From positions 1 to 64,000 of the forward strand of contig JBCDJJ010000006.1 in assembly GCA_038747915.1 (NCBI GenBank): DNA of 64,000 nucleotides, written 5' to 3'. The stretch's first letter is position 1, and every line of letters starts with the position of its first letter. Shown piece after piece: positions 63,236 to 64,000 of this stretch. Both the position numbers and the translations under genes were made by a program. The notes under the pieces are model-generated. The model had not been told where the DNA came from. It was given only the letters and a program-made list of their open reading frames with translations, and did no database searches. Source of the DNA: JBCDAP01 sp038747915 (GTDB taxonomy: Bacteria > Planctomycetota > Phycisphaerae > Phycisphaerales > UBA1924).

Positions 63236-63407
63236 CGCGTGTCTCCTTGATGATTCGAGCGCATCGCTCGAAGGGCAACAGCAGAGGGCCGGACGGGGCG
63301 ACCGAGGCATCGGTCGGCTTTGGACCCGGTCGGCGGGGCCTCGTGCGGGGATATCGGTTCAGCGTTGAGAGAATCGTAGGCGAACGGGGATGATGCAAAC
63401 AGTGTGA

Positions 63408-63710
63408 TCAGGACGCGTCGGCAACCGCCTGGCGAGCCGCCTCGCGCTTGGCGCGACGCTCAGCGGGCGATGGGCTCCGTTTGATCGCGGTCAGCGGCTG
63501 CTCGCGACCACGCAGGCGGCGGAACAGCATCTTCGACATCCGCCGGGTGTCCGCGGACGAGAGGTACGACCCGCGACGCAGACGCCGGAGGCGATCGGGG
63601 CGTTTGGTCGAACGAAGGTGCTTCGAGCCGGCCTTGCGGTGACGAACCTTGCCGGTTCGTGTAATGGTCACTCGCTTGAGCAGGCCCTTGTGAGGCTTGT
63701 TCTTGGGCAT
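63408..63710 (-). CDS. rpmI: 50S ribosomal protein L35 with C-terminal extension
   Basis: A 100-residue L35. MPKNKPHKGLLKRVTIT and GSKHLRSTKRPDRLRRLRRG give the family identity. The usual length is about 65 residues, and the core ends near residue 68 at MSKMLFRRL; a further 30 basic, alanine-rich residues follow. The start at 63710 matches the family N-terminus, although no good Shine-Dalgarno sequence is visible. It is upstream of rplT and downstream of a probable infC end, as in most bacteria. Confidence 0.93.
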   Translation of the reverse strand: MPKNKPHKGLLKRVTITRTGKVRHRKAGSKHLRSTKRPDRLRRLRRGSYLSSADTRRMSKMLFRRLRGREQPLTAIKRSPSPAERRAKREAARQAVADAS

Positions 63711-63829
63711 GACGGACAACCCGTGAAACGGTGGATGTGCGGGAAACGTGCGGCCGGCGGTCGCGCGAGCGGCGACTGTAGCGCGTTCGAGCCGTGTTCG
63801 CAAGATGAGGCAACCGGCGAATCGCCGGC

Positions 63830-64000
63830 TCACTCGCCGGGCAGGCGGAACCGAATCCGGGCCGCCGGCTCGATCTCGGCCTTGTCGGCCGCATCGGCCT
63901 CGGACGCACCGGCGGGCACCTGGTGCTCCTCCGATGTCACACTCGGCGCAAGTCCGCCTGTCACCTGGCCTTCACCACCGGTGTTCAGCGAGGGGTTGAG
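63830..64000 (-). CDS. C-terminal end of a minus-strand gene, probably infC (partial)
   Basis: The minus-strand frame is open from the right edge to a TGA at 63830-63832, giving 56 residues. They are low in complexity and acidic (EADAADKAEIEPAARIRF, ending RLPGE) with no definable domain. The position directly upstream of rpmI and rplT matches the conserved infC-rpmI-rplT order, so this is probably an extended tail of translation initiation factor IF-3. The identification rests on gene order alone. Confidence 0.4.
   Translation of the reverse strand, partial: LNPSLNTGGEGQVTGGLAPSVTSEEHQVPAGASEADAADKAEIEPAARIRFRLPGE

Overview
The window is GC-rich bacterial DNA whose gene content points to the phylum Planctomycetota, most likely class Phycisphaerae and probably marine. 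The evidence is four pseudopilin-type proteins (FTLIELLVVVAVIALL helix, several with an H-x9-DG motif), four formylglycine sulfatases, secreted proteins ending in a planctomycete-style sorting tail (VPAPG..., hydrophobic stretch, RRRR) and secreted proteins ending in dockerin-like calcium loops, some of the GC-type common in Phycisphaerales. The taxonomic call is inference from these families; no 16S gene is present.

Layout. (1) 1-5240: two polymorphic-toxin/immunity cassettes. The left edge cuts a toxin tail with an LHH/HNH-like nuclease motif, followed by a candidate immunity gene. Next is a second, N-terminally truncated toxin protein with its own candidate immunity gene. (2) 5325-20483: cell-envelope and secretion genes, including two sorting-tail proteins, a 1003-residue beta-propeller protein and a module that occurs twice: an uncharacterised protein with a helix-turn-helix-like segment, a pseudopilin, then an exported protein. 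(3) 20929-53788: a large polysaccharide-degradation region with a GH3 glycosidase, a secreted and a cytoplasmic GH53 endo-beta-1,4-galactanase, two GH51-like enzymes, four sulfatases (one fused to an esterase), a second esterase, a GPH-family sugar symporter, three beta-sandwich repeat proteins, two pseudopilins and one LacI-family regulator. Five palindromes of the form TTYGAACGTTCRAA lie in front of the transcription units of this region. I read it as one LacI-controlled regulon for a sulfated, esterified galactan or arabinogalactan. (4) 53933-64000: housekeeping genes, namely tRNA-Leu(UAA), two Gfo/Idh/MocA oxidoreductases, two small lipoproteins flanking BIME-like repeats, ispH divergent from an overlapping hpnC-hpnD-hpnE squalene operon, and rplT, rpmI and probably the end of infC on the minus strand.

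How the sugar region may work (inference). Secreted sulfatases and esterases strip sulfate and acyl groups. The secreted GH53 and the GH51-like enzymes cut backbone and arabinose branches. The symporter imports oligosaccharides, the cytoplasmic GH53 and possibly GH3 finish them, and the LacI repressor senses a resulting sugar. Several exported proteins carry a dockerin-like end and two operons carry a pseudopilin, which suggests a surface scaffold or secretion device, but no cohesin or secretion ATPase is visible here.
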